Below, one piece after another: positions 52,464-61,933 of a stretch of DNA of 64,000 nucleotides. The notes under the pieces were generated by a model. The model saw nothing but the letters and a program-made list of their open reading frames with translations. It did not search any database and was not told the DNA's origin. Origin of the DNA: Vreelandella lutescens (GTDB lineage Bacteria; Pseudomonadota; Gammaproteobacteria; Pseudomonadales; Halomonadaceae). Numbering within the stretch: the first letter of the stretch is position 1; every line of letters begins with the position of its first letter. The stretch lies in assembly GCF_014640815.1 (NCBI RefSeq), contig NZ_BMHM01000004.1:124001-188000 (forward strand). The letters run 5' to 3'. The translations under genes were made by a program, and so were the position numbers.

Positions 52464-53729
52464 TCAGTAGCCAGCCAAACGCGGCAGGAACGTGACTAAG
52501 GAGGGTACAAAGGTAATGAGCAGCAGGATTAAGAACTGAACAGCGAGCATGGGCATAATGCGACGGATAATGGGGCCCATGCCCACGCCCGAGACGGAGT
52601 CCGCAACAAAGAGACAGAGCCCCATGGGAGGAGTGATCAGACCCATCATTAAGTTAAAGATCACCACAATGCCGAAGTGCAATGGGTCGATGCCCAGCGC
52701 CATGGCAATAGGGTGGAGAATGGGGACAAGCACCAAAATGGCGGCAATGCCTTCCAAAAAGAGCCCGACCACCAACAGCAGAAGAATGACGGCAATGAGG
52801 AAGGTCCACTGGGTATCAATGCTCATTAAGGCCCATTCCGTTAGCATGTTGGGCACGCGCTCGAACGTTAACACCCAGTTGGCGGCGGCAACGGCCCCCA
52901 TGATGACCATGATCACCGCGCTATCGCGCATGGCGCGAGCAAAGATACCGGGTAGGTTAACCAGTTTGATGTTGCGGTAGAGCACCACGCCGAGAATCAG
53001 CGCATACACAACAGCAAACGCCGCTGCCTCCGTTGGGGTGACAATGCCTGCAAGAATGGCACCGACGACAAACACCGGCATAAGTGCAGGCAGTAAACCA
53101 TGCAGTAACGCATGACGCCGTGACTGCTGCTTTACCTTTGCCGTGCTAAGGTCGCCTGCAAAGAAGTAAACGTAAATCGAGAGCCCAAGGGCGAGTAAGA
53201 AGCCAGGCACGATACCAGCCAAAAAGAGCCCCGGCACCGAGACGCCCGATACCGTTAGCGCGTAAATAATGACCGGAATGCTAGGTGGAATAATGGGGCC
53301 AATGACTGACGACGCCGCGGTGAGAGCGGCGGCAAAGTCACGCGGGTAGCCCTCTTTTTCCATCGAAGGAATGAACACGCGGCCAAGCGCTGATGTATCC
53401 GCAATCGCTGAGCCCGAAAGCCCGGCAAAAATCACGGATGCCCAGATATTGACGTGTGCAAGCCCAGCTTTGAGCCGGCCAACAATGGCGCTGGCCAGGT
53501 TAATAATGCGGTGGGTGATACCGGCTTCGTTCATTAGCTCGCCGGCTAAAATGAAGAGCGGAATAGCCAGCAGCGGAAACGATTCCATGCCGCCAAAAAA
53601 CTGCTGCGACACGATGCGAATGTGGTAGGGCAAATCGCCGACGCTCATCAGTACCGTGAGGGAGCCTAAAATCGCGAAGGCAAACGGCACACCCAGTAAA
53701 ACAAGTGCTACAAGCAGTATAAAAATCAT
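52464..53729 (-). CDS. TRAP transporter large permease (DctM)
   Basis: A 421-residue membrane protein with about 12 helices. DctM features: GVPFAFAILGSLTVLM at the N-terminus, LFILAGELMNEAGI (about 59-72), SAIADTSALGRVFIPSMEKEGY (about 106-127), and GPIIPPSIPVIIYA (about 144-157). It forms the substrate path of the TRAP complex. Its start overlaps dctQ by four bases, and quiC follows 28 bases later, so uptake and dehydration are co-expressed. Confidence 0.95.
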   Translation of the reverse strand: MIFILLVALVLLGVPFAFAILGSLTVLMSVGDLPYHIRIVSQQFFGGMESFPLLAIPLFILAGELMNEAGITHRIINLASAIVGRLKAGLAHVNIWASVIFAGLSGSAIADTSALGRVFIPSMEKEGYPRDFAAALTAASSVIGPIIPPSIPVIIYALTVSGVSVPGLFLAGIVPGFLLALGLSIYVYFFAGDLSTAKVKQQSRRHALLHGLLPALMPVFVVGAILAGIVTPTEAAAFAVVYALILGVVLYRNIKLVNLPGIFARAMRDSAVIMVIMGAVAAANWVLTFERVPNMLTEWALMSIDTQWTFLIAVILLLLVVGLFLEGIAAILVLVPILHPIAMALGIDPLHFGIVVIFNLMMGLITPPMGLCLFVADSVSGVGMGPIIRRIMPMLAVQFLILLLITFVPSLVTFLPRLAGY

Positions 53730-54223
53730 GAGGATGCCTCCTCGTCAGTTGGCTGACTCAGGCGTAGTGCACCCATGACGAGCGCTGAGAGGCTAAGTAA
53801 CCCACCGCCCAGCAACATAGAGGCTTGGAACAGCCACATTGGCATGCCGGTACTTGATGAGGTGCGCCCACCCCGTGCTGAGATGAACTCAACCGCTGAC
53901 ACCATTAAGCCGATTCCAACGGCGAGCACCACTAAGTCGACAGCGACCGCCTGCCAGCGCACCCAGTGTGCAGGCAGTAAACGGCGAATAAGATCAAAGC
54001 CGATATGTTTATCTTGTAAATAGGCCCAGGACATACCGAACATCAGGCCATAAATCATCAGGTAAATGGCGGTGTCTTCTCCCCAGCTAATGGAACCGCC
54101 ATAGGTGTAGCGCGCAAATGCATTACCCGCGACCAGCAGGAAGATCAGCATCATGGCAAGCCCTGCCAAGCTGCCATTAAAAAGTATGAGGCCGCGATGT
54201 ATCCGGCTGAGAAGAGCAGACAT
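53726..54223 (-). CDS. TRAP transporter small permease (DctQ)
   Basis: A protein of about 165 residues with four membrane helices, the usual DctQ shape (GNAFARYTYGGSISWGEDTAIYLMIYG, with the conserved Arg-Tyr and Trp-Glu positions). ATG 54223 is preferred because GAAGGTG precedes it; an upstream TTG at 54241 is in frame. Overlaps dctM. Confidence 0.88.
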   Translation of the reverse strand: MSALLSRIHRGLILFNGSLAGLAMMLIFLLVAGNAFARYTYGGSISWGEDTAIYLMIYGLMFGMSWAYLQDKHIGFDLIRRLLPAHWVRWQAVAVDLVVLAVGIGLMVSAVEFISARGGRTSSSTGMPMWLFQASMLLGGGLLSLSALVMGALRLSQPTDEEASS

Positions 54224-54311
54224 AAGGGCACCTTCAATCAATAGTCAGGCACGCAAGTAGGCGAGCAGGCCACGGTTGGCCTACTCGCAAGCACTTACTT
54301 TGAATGGCGTG

Positions 54312-55358
54312 TTAGAAGCGTGAGGAGGCGTCATCCACTGCGGAAGAGAGGCGATCAATCCACTCGGCATCATCGCCAAGCTCATTGCGCAGATAAGCCT
54401 GAACCGGTGGCTGTGCTGCTTCCCGGAAAGCCTCCATTTGCTCAGCGGTTGGCTGAGTGATCTCCATGCCTTCTGCTTGCAGCTTGGTGATGCCCTCGGC
54501 GGAATTGAACTGCTGGATGGCGCGGCCGGTGGTGCCTGCCACCACAGCAGCACGCTTCACGGCGGCTTGTTCTTCTTCAGAAAGCGACTGGAAGATCTCA
54601 TCGTTGATCAGGATGTGATCGACACCGTACACATGGCGATCAAGGGTGAGGTAGTCCTGGAACTCATAGAAATTGTTGCCGTAGATAACCGAGATGGGGT
54701 TCTCTTGACCATCCACGACGCCAGTCGCCAGTGCTGTTGGCACCTCGCCCCAGGCAATCCCTTGTGGTACCCCCCCTAACGCATTCACCATTTCTAGGTA
54801 GAGGGGAATGGTTTGCACCCGGAACTTTAAACCCCGCATGTCTTCGGGGGTATGAATGGGGCGCACAGAGTTGGTGAAGTGACGAAAGCCAGTTTCCCCA
54901 TAGGCCAGAGTACGCAAGCCGGTTTGTTCAAGGCAGTGCTCGGCGAGTGCCGTACCGAACTCACCATCCATGACTTCCCAAGCAACGGGCGCTGATGGGA
55001 AGGTGTACGGAATATCTGTCACCGCGACGGCTGGGCAGAAGTTAGCGTAAGCACCGGAGACCATCGCAATACTAATGGTGCCGTCCTGTGCACCTTCAAT
55101 CAGTTCGGTTTCACCCCCTAACGAACCCGCCGGATAGAGCTCAACCGTCAGATCGGTTTCGGCTTCTACTAGGTTTTTGAAGACTTGACCGGCCGCGCCC
55201 TTTTTAGAGGTTGTCCAGTCGTCAGGGTCCACATGGGCAAAGCGCAAGGTTTGTGCAGAGGCATGGGCCGCAGAGAAGAGTGCTGCCGTGGTGATAGCCA
55301 CTGTTAGCGTGCGTTTCATTGATGTTTTTTGTAGTGAAAACATGGGGCGTAGAGACAT
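54312..55358 (-). CDS. TRAP transporter substrate-binding protein (DctP)
   Basis: A 348-residue binding protein with a Sec signal peptide ending ASA (about residue 35). DctP features: LRFAHVDPDDW at the mature start, GLKFRVQTIPLYLEMVNALGG (about 174-194, with the carboxylate-binding Arg) and DGQENPISVIYGNNF. AGAGGA precedes the first ATG, but an ATG at 55319 without a ribosome site is also possible. Together with DctQM it probably imports quinate, shikimate or 3-dehydroshikimate, judging by the quiC-aroE operon. Confidence 0.9.
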   Translation of the reverse strand: MSLRPMFSLQKTSMKRTLTVAITTAALFSAAHASAQTLRFAHVDPDDWTTSKKGAAGQVFKNLVEAETDLTVELYPAGSLGGETELIEGAQDGTISIAMVSGAYANFCPAVAVTDIPYTFPSAPVAWEVMDGEFGTALAEHCLEQTGLRTLAYGETGFRHFTNSVRPIHTPEDMRGLKFRVQTIPLYLEMVNALGGVPQGIAWGEVPTALATGVVDGQENPISVIYGNNFYEFQDYLTLDRHVYGVDHILINDEIFQSLSEEEQAAVKRAAVVAGTTGRAIQQFNSAEGITKLQAEGMEITQPTAEQMEAFREAAQPPVQAYLRNELGDDAEWIDRLSSAVDDASSRF

Positions 55359-55447
55359 TATTGTTGTCCTCTTATCGAGCCATTGTCATGGGGCTTGAAA
55401 AGCCATGAAGGTAGCGCGCATGGCCATTTCACTGTGTCCAAAACAAC

Positions 55448-55467
55448 AATGTACGAAATGGTACGTT
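55448..55467. promoter_or_regulatory. palindrome between dctP and the TetR gene
   Basis: AATGTAC-GAAATG-GTACGTT has arms that match at six of seven positions (AAxGTAC/GTACxTT). It lies in the divergent promoter region, 56 bp from the TetR start and 90 bp from dctP. It is a plausible TetR operator and differs from the GTTCG sites of the IclR group. Confidence 0.5.
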
Positions 55468-55522
55468 CAGTCAAGGTATGGCATACTAGACCAAAGACGA
55501 TCACGATAATAAAGGCCCATTA

Positions 55523-56209
55523 ATGACAGCCAAATCCAACGCTTCTTCGTCCTCTTCCACACGACGCGGTCGTAAAAACGACCCTGAGTCTGTCCAGGCC
55601 GATATTCTTGCGGTCGCGACTCGAGAGTTCTCGGAAAAAGGCTTATCGGGGGCGCGAATTGATGAGATCGCCGAAAAAACGCGTGCCTCCAAGCGCATGA
55701 TTTACTACTACTTCAAAGATAAAGAGACGCTCTACTTACATACGCTAGAAGCGGCTTATCAAAAGGTGCGTTTACAAGAGGCAGAGCTGCAACTCAATCA
55801 CTTAGCGCCCCTAGAGGCACTGAGTCGATTAGTACGCTTTACGTTTTGCCATCACGCTAAAAACCCTGACTTCATTCGCCTGGTGATGATTGAGAATATT
55901 CATCACGGCCGCTACTTAGCGCAATCGAAACTGATCCAGTCGCTGAATGCGGGGGTGATTGATGCGCTCACCAACGTTTATAACCGCGGTGTTGAAGAAG
56001 GCTGTTTTCGTGAAGGGCTAGATCCCCGTGAGCTTCATTGGCTTATTAGTGCGCTGTCATTCTTTAATGTCTCCAACCAGCACACGTTTTCACGCATTTT
56101 CGATTGGAAACAGGCGGCACCGGAGAATCAGCGCAAATTGGAAGACCATGTCACGGACATGGTGATGCGGTACGTGTTGCCGGATGACACCGCGATGGCA
56201 AATCCCTAG
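55523..56209 (+). CDS. TetR/AcrR-family regulator
   Basis: A 228-residue repressor. After a Ser-rich, basic N-terminus (RRGRKNDPES), the TetR HTH lies at about residues 26-68 (ILAVATREFSEKGLSGARIDEIAEKTRASKRMIYYYF). The C-terminal ligand domain resembles the TetR_C group of CerR/RutR-type regulators. It is divergent from the TRAP-quiC-aroE operon and is its likely regulator; the ligand may be a pathway intermediate. Confidence 0.85.
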   Translation: MTAKSNASSSSSTRRGRKNDPESVQADILAVATREFSEKGLSGARIDEIAEKTRASKRMIYYYFKDKETLYLHTLEAAYQKVRLQEAELQLNHLAPLEALSRLVRFTFCHHAKNPDFIRLVMIENIHHGRYLAQSKLIQSLNAGVIDALTNVYNRGVEEGCFREGLDPRELHWLISALSFFNVSNQHTFSRIFDWKQAAPENQRKLEDHVTDMVMRYVLPDDTAMANP

Positions 56210-56286
56210 CAAAGCTCTCGTGAGCAGCAATATCGGTCATGTTTAAATTTTGGTTGCCCGATAGGTAGCGGTCTATTTAGCCTATA

Positions 56287-56301
56287 GTTCGAAGAGCGAA
56301 C
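56287..56301. promoter_or_regulatory. IclR-type operator, site 3 (pcaB promoter)
   Basis: GTTCG-AAGAG-CGAAC is a perfect palindrome with 5-bp arms (6 bp with flanking A/T), 86 bp before the pcaB ATG. A weak third half-site, GTACA, begins 19 bp after the first. Confidence 0.65.
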
Positions 56302-56386
56302 ATAAGTACAAACGTGTGAGTGCACTCAGAACTATTGCCTCTTGGCACTCAGTTGCCAAGGTGTTGCTAACGGAGACGTCGTTGCC

Positions 56387-57727
56387 ATGCCCGCCATCTT
56401 TACCAAACACCCCTTCATGAGCCAGCCAGCCTTGGATGCCTGTGATGAACAGGCCATGGTGAACGCCATGCTGGCCTTTGAACTCGCCCTTGCGGAAGTG
56501 CAAGAAGCCAGCGGAGCAATCCCAGCCGGGGTTAGCCAGCAAATACGCGATCAGTTAGAAAAGGCCATCTTCAGCGTTGACACCATTGCAGAGGGCATCG
56601 CCAGTGGTGGCAATGTGGCGATTCCTTTCGTCAAGCAGGGGCGCTCACTGCTCCCTAACGAGTTAAAACGCTACTGGCACCAGGGGGCGACCAGTCAGGA
56701 TGTCGTCGATTCTGCATTAATGCTGCTGCTAAAACCCCGCTTAGTGGCACTGGATAGTTTGCTGCGGCGCTGTCGCTCTGCGGCGCTGGTGCTTATGGAG
56801 TCTCATGCTCAGACGCCCATGGTGGGGCGCACGCTGATGCAGCAGGCGCTACCGATTACTTTTGGGGTCAAGGTGTCTCACTGGGCAGTAGGGTTAGAGC
56901 AAGCACGGCGGCGATTACTCACCGTAGAGCTGCCCGTGCAGTTTGGCGGCGCGGTAGGGGTGCACTCTGGCTGGGATGCCCTTGGGCTTGACTGGATGGA
57001 CGCGCTAGCCGAGCGGCTAGGTTTGGCATCGACCGTTCTTCCCTGGCATACCGACCGCTATCCAATTCACGCACTAGGTACGGCATTCGATGCAGTGGCT
57101 GGTGCTGCTGACAAAATCTCCTTGGACATATCACTGCTCACACAAACGGAAATCGGTGAAGTGGCCGAGCCCTCAGCACCCGGGATGGGGGAGTCCTCAT
57201 CAATGCCCCATAAGCGCAATCCTGTGCGCTGCGCCATGATTCGAAGTGCAGCACGGCAAGTACATGGCCACACCAGCGTCTTGATCAATGCTTCTGCTCA
57301 GCCTCTGGAGCGAGGGTTGGGTGAGTGGCATGCGGAGTGGGCACCGCTAATCGAAAGCGCTTTATTGGTAGAAGGGGCGCTGGCGCAAGTGGCTGTGTTG
57401 CTGGAGGGATTAGAAGTGAATCCCGGCAACATGCAGCGCAACTTGGCGGCCACTGGTGGTGGCATTATGGCAGAGCCAGTGGCGCGCTTATTAACACCTC
57501 ATTTGGGGTCTGATGCGGCTAAAGCAGTGAGTGCTGCAGCGGCAGAAACGTCGCGCCTTGAAAGGCGCCCTTACGCTGAGGTACTTGTTGAGGTGCTCTC
57601 CACGTCTCCCGAGCTCACCGACCAAGTTGATGCCACGGCGCTGCGTCAGGCGTGTGACCCTGCTTTATACCTTGGTAGCAGCGAACGGCAGGTGGCGCGT
57701 GCCTGCCAATGGCTGATTTCTGAATAA
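56387..57727 (+). CDS. pcaB: 3-carboxy-cis,cis-muconate cycloisomerase
   Basis: A fumarase/aspartase-superfamily enzyme of about 446 residues that lactonises 3-carboxymuconate in the protocatechuate branch. ATG 56387 (MPAIFTKHPF) has GGAG upstream; the frame is open to a TTG at 56342. The superfamily signature GESSSMPHKRNPVRC (about 266-280) is intact, with further conserved regions HQGATSQDVVDSAL (about 96-109) and GRTLMQQALPITFG. It sits apart from the pcaIJFDCHG operon, with its own operator. Confidence 0.92.
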   Translation: MPAIFTKHPFMSQPALDACDEQAMVNAMLAFELALAEVQEASGAIPAGVSQQIRDQLEKAIFSVDTIAEGIASGGNVAIPFVKQGRSLLPNELKRYWHQGATSQDVVDSALMLLLKPRLVALDSLLRRCRSAALVLMESHAQTPMVGRTLMQQALPITFGVKVSHWAVGLEQARRRLLTVELPVQFGGAVGVHSGWDALGLDWMDALAERLGLASTVLPWHTDRYPIHALGTAFDAVAGAADKISLDISLLTQTEIGEVAEPSAPGMGESSSMPHKRNPVRCAMIRSAARQVHGHTSVLINASAQPLERGLGEWHAEWAPLIESALLVEGALAQVAVLLEGLEVNPGNMQRNLAATGGGIMAEPVARLLTPHLGSDAAKAVSAAAAETSRLERRPYAEVLVEVLSTSPELTDQVDATALRQACDPALYLGSSERQVARACQWLISE

Positions 57728-57837
57728 GTAATTGTTTATAAGCGTTTTGTTTGTTGCCTGAACGAAGCATTTGAATGGTTCCGTTGTTTTGAGAGGCTCC
57801 GCCGCTATTTGACCCGATGGGTGTTCAGCAGTAACTT

Positions 57838-57871
57838 GTTCGTATTAAGAATCTGTGTTCGTCTGACGAAC
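57838..57871. promoter_or_regulatory. IclR-type operator, site 4 (pcaI operon promoter)
   Basis: GTTCG-TCTGA-CGAAC (57857-57871) is a perfect palindrome, and a third GTTCG lies at 57838, exactly 19 bp before. The group ends 44 bp before the pcaI ATG. Confidence 0.7.
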
Positions 57872-57915
57872 AAATACCGACAAGTATGGCAACGACCAGC
57901 TAAGAGGCACCCATC

Positions 57916-58734
57916 ATGGCCGAGTTTCTCAGCTTGCATGACGCGGTAGCGCGCTACGTCCAAGACGGCGCTACGGTGGCCATGGAAGGCTTTACCCACC
58001 TGATTCCGTTTGCCGCCGGTCACGAAGTGATCTGGCAGAAAAAACGCGATCTGACGCTGATCCGCATGACCCCCGATATTATTTACGATCAAATGATCGG
58101 CGCGGGCTGTGCCAAAAAAGTCATCTTCTCCTGGGGCGGTAACCCCGGCGTAGGATCACTTCACCGCCTGCGCGATGCGGTTGAGAAAGGCTGGCCGTGC
58201 AAGATCGAGATTCTCGAGCACAGCCACGCGGCCATGGCCTGCGCCTTTGAAGCAGGTGCCGCAGGATTACCGCTAGCGGTGTTCCGTGGCTATATCGGCA
58301 GCGAACTGCCCAGCGTCAATGATCAAATCAAATTCATTGAGTGCCCGTTTACCGGTGAACGCCTGGCCGCAGTACCGTCGGTGCGTCCAGATGTCTCGAT
58401 CATTCATGCTCAGCGTGCTGACCGCCAAGGCAACGTGCTGGTAGAAGGCATTGTCGGCGTACAGAAAGAGGCCGTGCTCGCTGCCAAGCACAGCATCGTC
58501 ACGGTGGAGGAGATCGTCGATGATCTGAACGCGCACCCCAACGCCTGCGTGATCCCCAGCTGGGCGATCAGCGCCGTTGCGGTAGCAGAGAAAGGCGCGC
58601 TGCCTTCCTACACCCACGGTTATTACGGCCGCAGCAACCGCTTCTATAAAGAGTGGGATGCCATCGCGCGTGATCGCGACACCTTTACTCAGTGGCTCGA
58701 CGAGAACGTTTACCGTAAAGAGGAGAAACGCTAA
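57916..58734 (+). CDS. pcaI: 3-oxoadipate CoA-transferase subunit A
   Basis: A 272-residue CoA-transferase subunit of the glutaconate-CoA-transferase-like branch. With PcaJ it transfers CoA from succinyl-CoA to beta-ketoadipate. Features: VAMEGFTHLIPFAAGHEVI (about 21-39), GCAKKVIFSWGGNPGVGS (about 63-80) and a conserved FRGYIGSELP segment. First gene of the operon; its stop overlaps pcaJ by one base. Confidence 0.9.
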   Translation: MAEFLSLHDAVARYVQDGATVAMEGFTHLIPFAAGHEVIWQKKRDLTLIRMTPDIIYDQMIGAGCAKKVIFSWGGNPGVGSLHRLRDAVEKGWPCKIEILEHSHAAMACAFEAGAAGLPLAVFRGYIGSELPSVNDQIKFIECPFTGERLAAVPSVRPDVSIIHAQRADRQGNVLVEGIVGVQKEAVLAAKHSIVTVEEIVDDLNAHPNACVIPSWAISAVAVAEKGALPSYTHGYYGRSNRFYKEWDAIARDRDTFTQWLDENVYRKEEKR

Positions 58735-59507
58735 TGAGCCTCGAATATACCTCTTCTGAAATGATGTCGGTGACTGCTGCTCGGGCGCTGGAAAACGGCA
58801 TGACCTGCTTTGTAGGTATCGGTTTACCTTCAGAAGCTGCCAACCTAGCGCGGCTGACTCACGCCCCTGAAGTCGTGCTGATTTACGAATCCGGCACCCT
58901 GCAAACCAAGCCCGATATTCTGCCGCTCTCGATTGGCGATGGGGAGCTATGCGAATCAGCGCTGACCACCGTGGCAGTACCGGAAATGTTCCGCTACTGG
59001 CTGCAAGGCGGCAAAGTGGATGTGGGCTTTCTAGGCACCGCGCAAATCGACCGCTTCGCTAACCTTAACACCACGCTGATCGGTGATTACAAAGCGCCCA
59101 AGGTTCGCCTGCCAGGCGGCGGCGGGGCACCGGAAATCGCCACCAATGCAGGCGAAGTGTTTATCACCCTGAAGCACTCCAAGCGGGCCTTTGTAAAAGA
59201 CGTTGATTTCGTCACCACGCTAGGCTTTGGCCGCGACGGTAAAGGGCGCGATAACGTGCCCAATATCGGCAAAGGCCCCACCCGGGTAATTACCGACCTG
59301 TGCGTGATGAAGCCTGACCCGGAGACGAAAGAGTTAGTGGTGGTATCGCTACACCCCGGCGTAACCCGCGAAGAGGTGATTGACGCAACGGGCTGGGACA
59401 TTCGCTTTGCCGAGCAGCTGGAGAGCACCCCAGAGCCCAGCGAAAACGAGCTGACGATTCTGCGTGAGCTAAAAGCCCGTACCGAGCGGGCGCACGCGGG
59501 CGAATAA
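58734..59507 (+). CDS. pcaJ: 3-oxoadipate CoA-transferase subunit B
   Basis: A 257-residue partner of PcaI. It has the CoA-transferase pattern CFVGIGLPSEAANLARLTHAP (about 23-43) and the probable catalytic Glu in LIYESGTLQ (about 48-56), followed by VDVGFLGTAQIDRFANLN and the Gly-rich LPGGGGAPEIA. Overlaps pcaI by one base and precedes pcaF by 10 bases. Confidence 0.9.
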   Translation: MSLEYTSSEMMSVTAARALENGMTCFVGIGLPSEAANLARLTHAPEVVLIYESGTLQTKPDILPLSIGDGELCESALTTVAVPEMFRYWLQGGKVDVGFLGTAQIDRFANLNTTLIGDYKAPKVRLPGGGGAPEIATNAGEVFITLKHSKRAFVKDVDFVTTLGFGRDGKGRDNVPNIGKGPTRVITDLCVMKPDPETKELVVVSLHPGVTREEVIDATGWDIRFAEQLESTPEPSENELTILRELKARTERAHAGE

Positions 59508-59517
59508 GGAGTTTGCT

Positions 59518-60720
59518 ATGAGTGACGTTTATTTATGTCATCCCCGCCGCACCGCTATTGGCCGTTTTGGCGGCACCTTAGCCAGCGTGCGCCCGGATGA
59601 TTTCGCTGCCACCATCTTCAAGGCCGTATTGGCGGAAGCGCCGGATCTCGACCCTGCTGCCATTGAAGAAGTCTTTATGGGCTGCGCCAACCAGGCCGGT
59701 GAAGACAACCGTAACGTGGCGCGCATGTCGTCGCTGTTGGCGGGCATTCCTACCTCGGTGCCTGGCACCACTATGAACCGCTTGTGCGGATCAGGAATGG
59801 ACGCGGTGGGCACCGCCTTTCGCGCCATTAAAGCGGGTGAGATGGAGCTGGCGCTGGCGGGTGGCGTGGAGTCCATGTCCCGCGCGCCCTATGTGATGGG
59901 CAAGGCCGATAGCGCCTTCGCCCGCAATCAAAAACTCGAAGACACCACCATCGGCTGGCGCTTAATCAACCCGCTGATGAAGAAAGCGTTTGGGGTCGAT
60001 TCCATGCCGGAAACGGCAGAAAACGTTGCCGAGCAGTTCAATATCTCCCGGGAAGATCAGGACGCCTTTGCGCTGCGCTCCCAGCAGAAAGCCGCTGCCG
60101 CTCAAAAGGCCGGCCGCTTTGCTCAAGAGATCACCGCCATTGAGATTCCCCGCCGCAAGCAAGAGCCGCTGATCTTTGATCAAGATGAGCACCTGCGGGA
60201 GACCACTCTTGATAAGCTGGCGGGTTTGCCTACGCCTTTCCGTGAAGGCGGCAGCATCACCGCAGGCAACGCGTCCGGCGTTAACGACGGTGCAGCGGCG
60301 ATGCTGGTCGCCAGCGAAGCGGCGGTTAAACAGCACGGTCTTAAACCGATGGCGAAAATCATCGGCATGGCGACTGCAGGTGTCGAGCCGCGCATCATGG
60401 GTTATGGCCCGGTGCCTGCGGTGCAGAAGCTGCTTAAGCGCACCGGTATCTCGATGGATGAGATCGATGTGTTTGAGTTTAACGAAGCGTTCGCCGCTCA
60501 GGCGTTGGCCTGTACGCGTGACCTGGGCCTTAAAGACGATGACCCCCGCGTGAACCCTAACGGCGGCGCGATTGCGCTGGGCCACCCGCTGGGCATGTCT
60601 GGTGCGCGTCTTTTAATGACCGCCGCCTATGAGCTGCAAAACAGCGGCAAACGCTACGCGCTTTGCACCATGTGCGTGGGTGTTGGCCAAGGCATCGCAA
60701 CGCTGATTGAGCGCGCTTAA
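59518..60720 (+). CDS. pcaF: 3-oxoadipyl-CoA thiolase
   Basis: A 400-residue thiolase that cleaves beta-ketoadipyl-CoA to succinyl-CoA and acetyl-CoA, the last step of the pathway. The acyl-accepting Cys is in [12 protein letters not shown] (about 88-99), the second signature is [17 protein letters not shown] (about 349-365, catalytic His), and the third is [10 protein letters not shown] (about 383-392, catalytic Cys). AAGGAG precedes the ATG. Confidence 0.94.
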   Translation: MSDVYLCHPRRTAIGRFGGTLASVRPDDFAATIFKAVLAEAPDLDPAAIEEVFMGCANQAGEDNRNVARMSSLLAGIPTSVPGTTMNRLCGSGMDAVGTAFRAIKAGEMELALAGGVESMSRAPYVMGKADSAFARNQKLEDTTIGWRLINPLMKKAFGVDSMPETAENVAEQFNISREDQDAFALRSQQKAAAAQKAGRFAQEITAIEIPRRKQEPLIFDQDEHLRETTLDKLAGLPTPFREGGSITAGNASGVNDGAAAMLVASEAAVKQHGLKPMAKIIGMATAGVEPRIMGYGPVPAVQKLLKRTGISMDEIDVFEFNEAFAAQALACTRDLGLKDDDPRVNPNGGAIALGHPLGMSGARLLMTAAYELQNSGKRYALCTMCVGVGQGIATLIERA

Positions 60721-60731
60721 CGGAGGCAGTT

Positions 60732-61901
60732 ATGGCTTTTCATACCATCAATGGTCGTAGCGTGGCGTATCGATTGCTCGGCGCAGAAGTAAATCCGCTT
60801 GTCGTGCTGGCGCACCCTTTGGGCATGAGCCAAGCGGTATGGGATGACGTGATTCCCGTACTGCTGTCTCGCTACCGAGTATTGACCTGGGACCTGCCTG
60901 GCCACGGCGCTAGCCAAGCGGTTAGCGGTGAGCAGATCAGCCCTGCTGACCTAGCGGCGGAAGTATTGGCGTTGGTAGAACTTGCGGGCGCACAGCGCTT
61001 CCACTTTGCCGGGACTTCCATTGGTGGCGTTGTCGGCCAGCAACTAATTGCCGAGCATAGCGAACGGCTGCTTTCCGTTACGCTGACCAACACCGGTGCG
61101 GTGATTGGTAATCCTGACCTGTGGAATACCCGCGCAGGCCGGGTACGTCAGGAAGGCTTGGCGGCCATGTCTCAAGAGATCGTACCGCGCTGGTTTGCAC
61201 CAGCGGCGTTTGAGGCAAGCCCAGCGCTGAAAGCGGGATGGTGCGTACAAATGGGCCGTGGTGATGATGAATCCTACGCCCAGCTGTGTGAAATGCTGGG
61301 CCGCGATACGTTCACCGGAAAATTAGCTTCTAAGAAAGTCAAAGTGCAGCTATTTGGCGGCAGTGAAGATATGGCCACGCCGCCTGCAACACTGGAAGCC
61401 CTGGCTGCGGAACTCGATGGCGCACCGCTGGAGATTTTTGATGGCGTAGGCCATGTGCCTTCGGTAGAAGCCCCAGCGCTGTTCGCGCAAAAGCTCCTCG
61501 CAGTGCTTGCCACTGACTTAGGTGACGTAGCCAACCACGGCGTGGCTTACGCCACCGGCCTGGAGACCCGCAAGCAGGTGCTCGGTGACGAGCATGTGGC
61601 GCGCTCCACCGCCAACGCCAACAGCCTGGACGCGCCCTTCCAGCAGATGATTACCCGGCTGGCCTGGGGCGAGCTGTGGAGCAACAACGACCTAACCCGT
61701 CGCGAACGCAGCATGATCACCACCGGTATTCTCGCTGCCCTCGGCCGCGAAGAGCTCACGCTGCACTTGAAAACCGCCAAGCGGATTGGGCTAACAGAAG
61801 CCGAGCTGCGCCAAGTGCTAATGCATGTGGCAATTTACGGCGGCGTCCCCGCAGCTAACCATGCCTTTGCCCTCGCCAAAGAGCTGGGCTGGGGCGAGTA
61901 G
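60732..61901 (+). CDS. fused 3-oxoadipate enol-lactonase / 4-carboxymuconolactone decarboxylase
   Basis: A 389-residue two-domain enzyme (PcaD-PcaC fusion, called PcaL in some actinobacteria). Residues about 1-260 are an alpha/beta-hydrolase: oxyanion region LAHPLGMSQAVWDDV, nucleophile Ser in AGTSIGGVVGQ (about 96-106), Asp in GGSEDMATPP and His in GVGHVPSVE. Residues about 270-389 are a carboxymuconolactone decarboxylase domain with WGELWSNNDLTRRERSMITTGILAALGRE and the HVAIYGGVPAANHAF motif. It does two consecutive steps and sits between pcaF and pcaH. Confidence 0.92.
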   Translation: MAFHTINGRSVAYRLLGAEVNPLVVLAHPLGMSQAVWDDVIPVLLSRYRVLTWDLPGHGASQAVSGEQISPADLAAEVLALVELAGAQRFHFAGTSIGGVVGQQLIAEHSERLLSVTLTNTGAVIGNPDLWNTRAGRVRQEGLAAMSQEIVPRWFAPAAFEASPALKAGWCVQMGRGDDESYAQLCEMLGRDTFTGKLASKKVKVQLFGGSEDMATPPATLEALAAELDGAPLEIFDGVGHVPSVEAPALFAQKLLAVLATDLGDVANHGVAYATGLETRKQVLGDEHVARSTANANSLDAPFQQMITRLAWGELWSNNDLTRRERSMITTGILAALGREELTLHLKTAKRIGLTEAELRQVLMHVAIYGGVPAANHAFALAKELGWGE

Positions 61902-61933
61902 CGAATCACAATAATGGATAAGAGGTAAGGGCG

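Noticed and set aside
59962..60585. 207-codon frame opposite pcaF
   Set aside because: Antisense shadow of a gene with intact thiolase motifs.
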